A program made the position numbers and the translations under genes. DNA of 64,000 bases, from contig NC_135566.1 in assembly GCF_964340395.1 (NCBI RefSeq), positions 1,282,501 to 1,346,500 of the forward strand. Reading direction: 5' to 3'. This document shows, piece by piece, positions 61,760-64,000 of this stretch. This DNA comes from Glandiceps talaboti (lineage: Eukaryota > Hemichordata > Enteropneusta > Spengelidae). How positions within the stretch are numbered: the stretch's first letter is position 1; each line of letters starts with the position of its first letter. The notes under the pieces were generated by a model. The model worked only from the letters and a program-made list of their open reading frames with translations. It ran no database searches and had not been told where the DNA came from.

Positions 61760-63210
61760 TTAGAGCTCATCCTCTTCATCTGGGAGGGCTGTTTCTTGTG
61801 CTTGCTGAAACCAGGACAGGAAGTAATATTGTTACAAAGTATAGTGGATTTACATACAGAAAAATATTCCTTTTCTCCACTTGTAAATTTACATTTTATA
61901 CATCAAATAAGGTTACAGCATAACTCTACAAACACAGTCTTGTGGAGCTCTTCTACAACTTCATAAAATAGATTTTAAAAAAGAAAAGAAAAGAGCAGAG
62001 CACCAGAGGTGTTACATCATGAATGATTGGTTGGTCAGTGGATGGGTGGGAAAGTTGTTCTGATGAAAGTTTTAGTGAAGCCACTTTCACTGTATAATCC
62101 TTGTCAAATGGCAACAAGACATTCATCCGGCTATTGTAATTAATTTTACTTTCTGCATGTTAAAAGCTCTACATTCAGTAGGGAGACTCATCATTGGAGA
62201 TTTCACTCGAGTCTCAACTTACCCTGAGATCTTCTTCATATTTTTCTGCCAATTTTGGGTCCATTTGAACATCTGGAGGGGCCAAGGCAGGCATTTCAAC
62301 AAATTCCAAATTAGCATCTCCGGCTAGTTTTCTTGCCAACCACAAAAAGGGTTTCTCAAAGTTGTAGTTGCTCTTCGCACTGATATCATAATACTTAGAA
62401 AAGAAAGATGAGATTTGTTAGAATACTTATCTACAGCATATAAGTGATGTTGCTTGCAACGGTCCCCAGTTTGAAATATACACAAAATGTATGGTTCACC
62501 ATGACGATGGAAAGTATATATTTACCAGACTTTATCTGATCTCTTTCATAGAACTGCATTGCAAAGATTATAGGTATTTTGGTCATGCCATTTCACTATA
62601 ATTACTATGAATTATACTTTCATACTAAACAAACCAGAAATATTACATTATCAAATTACACAACCAAAGTACAAGCACATGAAATGTTACATTTTATCTT
62701 GTAGGGAAAGAAATCAACAGTTTGTGTTTGAATCTTCATTGTTTCATCCAACATTTTCATCAAGTAATTAATTAACTAATAAGCTATGTATTATAAATAT
62801 CAAGGGAAATGCCTATATTGTATTTGTAGATTTCTTGAAAGCCTTTGACAGTGTCAACTGGAAGGTAATTCTCTACATCAACTTCTTAACTATGGCATTC
62901 CAGAAGAAATTGTCACAGTAATGTGCCAGATCTGGCTAGGCATGGATGGCAAAAAACTCATTTCACTACCCTCCCAAATGGAACTAATTTAACAATGTAA
63001 TGTGTAGTATAGTAAAACATACCTGTAAATTCTTCTTTCTGTGGAAAGTAATTGCTTTTGCTTTCACTTTACGGTCTTTGATGTCAACCTTGTTTCCACA
63101 TAAAACAATGGGGATGTTTTCACAGACACGCACTAAATCTCTATGCCAGTTAGGAACACTCTTGTATGTTACTCTTGATGTTACATCAAACATGATGATA
63201 GCACACTGAC
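61760..63210 (-). CDS. RAN: Canonical Ran GTPase, last three exons (5' part beyond window)
   Basis: Complement of 63023-63210, 62223-62393 and 61760-61804, giving the C-terminal 134 residues. The sequence is almost invariant Ran: [40 protein letters not shown] (NKVD specificity motif), [40 protein letters not shown], and the acidic tail ALPDEEDEL that contacts Ran-binding proteins. The first visible exon starts with two bases of a split codon, consistent with the family's GQCAII junction. Its exon sizes (188, 171) equal those of the left Ran gene. The exons with the P-loop and switch regions lie right of the window. Confidence 0.95.
62808..62975 (+). mobile_element. decayed LINE reverse-transcriptase fragment
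   Basis: Two frames of the plus strand show [13 protein letters not shown] and, one frame over, [20 protein letters not shown] then WLGMD, the finger/palm block of an RTE- or R-type LINE reverse transcriptase. About 170 bp, frameshifted, in an intron of the right Ran gene. A different lineage from the element at 56339. Confidence 0.75.
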
Positions 63211-63362
63211 CTGTGAAAATATACACAATCAAAATATTGTCTGGACAATTTTCTGAAAACACCTTTACTTATCATTGTGATTACTGAGAACCATGGCCAA
63301 AAGACAACTTGTAAGAATATTATCTCTGCTTGTCTTGTCTTGTCTTGACTGCACAAATCACC

Positions 63363-63450
63363 TTTAACCCTTTCACCACCGATTCCCGCTACAGCGGGAA
63401 CGCTCTAGGGCGCCCACCGATTCCCTCTACAGCGGGAACGCAAAGGTCAT
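63363..63450. repeat. 38-bp repeat of hairpin units, possibly a piggyBac-like end
   Basis: CACCGATTCCCGCTACAGCG (63377) and CACCGATTCCCTCTACAGCG (63415) are tandem; each unit holds CCCGCTACAGCGGG, a 5-bp stem, or a near match. The block is preceded by TTAACCCTTTCACC; TTAA plus CCCTTT is how piggyBac-type ends begin, but no partner end is visible before 64000. Confidence 0.4.
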
Positions 63451-64000
63451 TCAACTACTACGACGTTCAAACCGTTTAACGGCAGCTATTGCTGCAAAAC
63501 TTGCTGCCATAACTAGTTCCACACATGCGTATTAGCCTTGTTTATATAGTCTGCCATTTTGAACACATGTTAGTGGATGGTTTTCTAGCACGATTGGAAA
63601 GACGAGCGATCGTAAATTTTGTGTGCGTTTTTCGCCAGAAAGATCGAATTTCAACAACGCGGAAGTAATTAACGGCTCACGTAGCATCTCCTACGATGTC
63701 ATTTTGACAACTGTCCTGAGAAATTTCCACTGAATTTTTACTCAAAAACATTGTTGAATACATCAGGTCAGTTGTGGGAACGGTATAGGCTTCAGAACTA
63801 ACACGAGGGCCGAGTGATCTACCGGTGGGGAATTCACCGTTGCCGTAGTGAAAGTTGGCAAATTGCGTAACTTGTTGACCCGTAGCATTCGCTCATACTA
63901 TGGCCTTGGGGCCAGTATTTAGCTCCAAAAGTAATTATTTTGGTCATATTTCTTTGTGGTAATGTTCAATAATGAATAATACTCATACAAGTTCAATTTA
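63451..64000. other. Ran intron sequence to the right edge
   Basis: Moderately CpG-richer than most of the window; no exon recognised. It should be intronic because the next Ran exon is not yet reached. Confidence 0.35.

Overview
The window is nuclear DNA of an animal: genes are split by many GT-AG introns, the flanks and introns are AT-rich, and the sequence is crowded with microsatellites, minisatellites and short foldback elements. Gene content and two conserved head-to-head gene pairs point to a bilaterian invertebrate. I lean towards a non-vertebrate deuterostome, with low certainty; nothing bacterial or viral was seen.

Layout. 213-5260 (+): last eight exons of an ABCB-type (ABCB10-like) half transporter. 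5261-14457: gene-poor stretch with simple repeats and several foldback elements. 14458-26963 (-): RAB34, eight exons reconstructed to a 271-residue GTPase ending in CC. 27574-30873 (+): RPL23A, five exons. 33125-35634 (+): five-exon gene for a basic protein I do not recognise. 40864-41490 (-): DNAJC30, one exon. 42202-49752 (+): BUD23 (WBSCR22), ten exons. 51329-55653 (-): a divergent Ran GTPase, six exons. 56339-59779 (-): a nearly whole CR1/L2-like LINE. 61760-63210 (-): last three exons of a canonical Ran, the rest lying beyond the right edge.

The main biological point is conserved local order. RAB34 and RPL23A are divergent with about 610 bp between start codons, as in human 17q11.2. DNAJC30 and BUD23 are divergent with about 710 bp between start codons, as in the human Williams-Beuren region at 7q11.23. 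Both look like old bidirectional promoters. The two Ran genes share intron positions and are a tandem duplication; the left copy has diverged in the P-loop and switch I.

The most unusual structural signals are: a 206-bp near-perfect palindrome between the convergent BUD23 and Ran genes (50131-50336); a long-armed foldback element inserted with a 9-bp target duplication into another repeat, with an uninterrupted copy of that repeat elsewhere in the window; a roughly 32-bp hAT-like remnant that is little more than its two inverted ends; tandem duplications that copy splice sites of BUD23 and the ABCB gene; and repeat families present twice in the window. Coordinates of spliced genes come from reading splice sites and protein similarity by eye.
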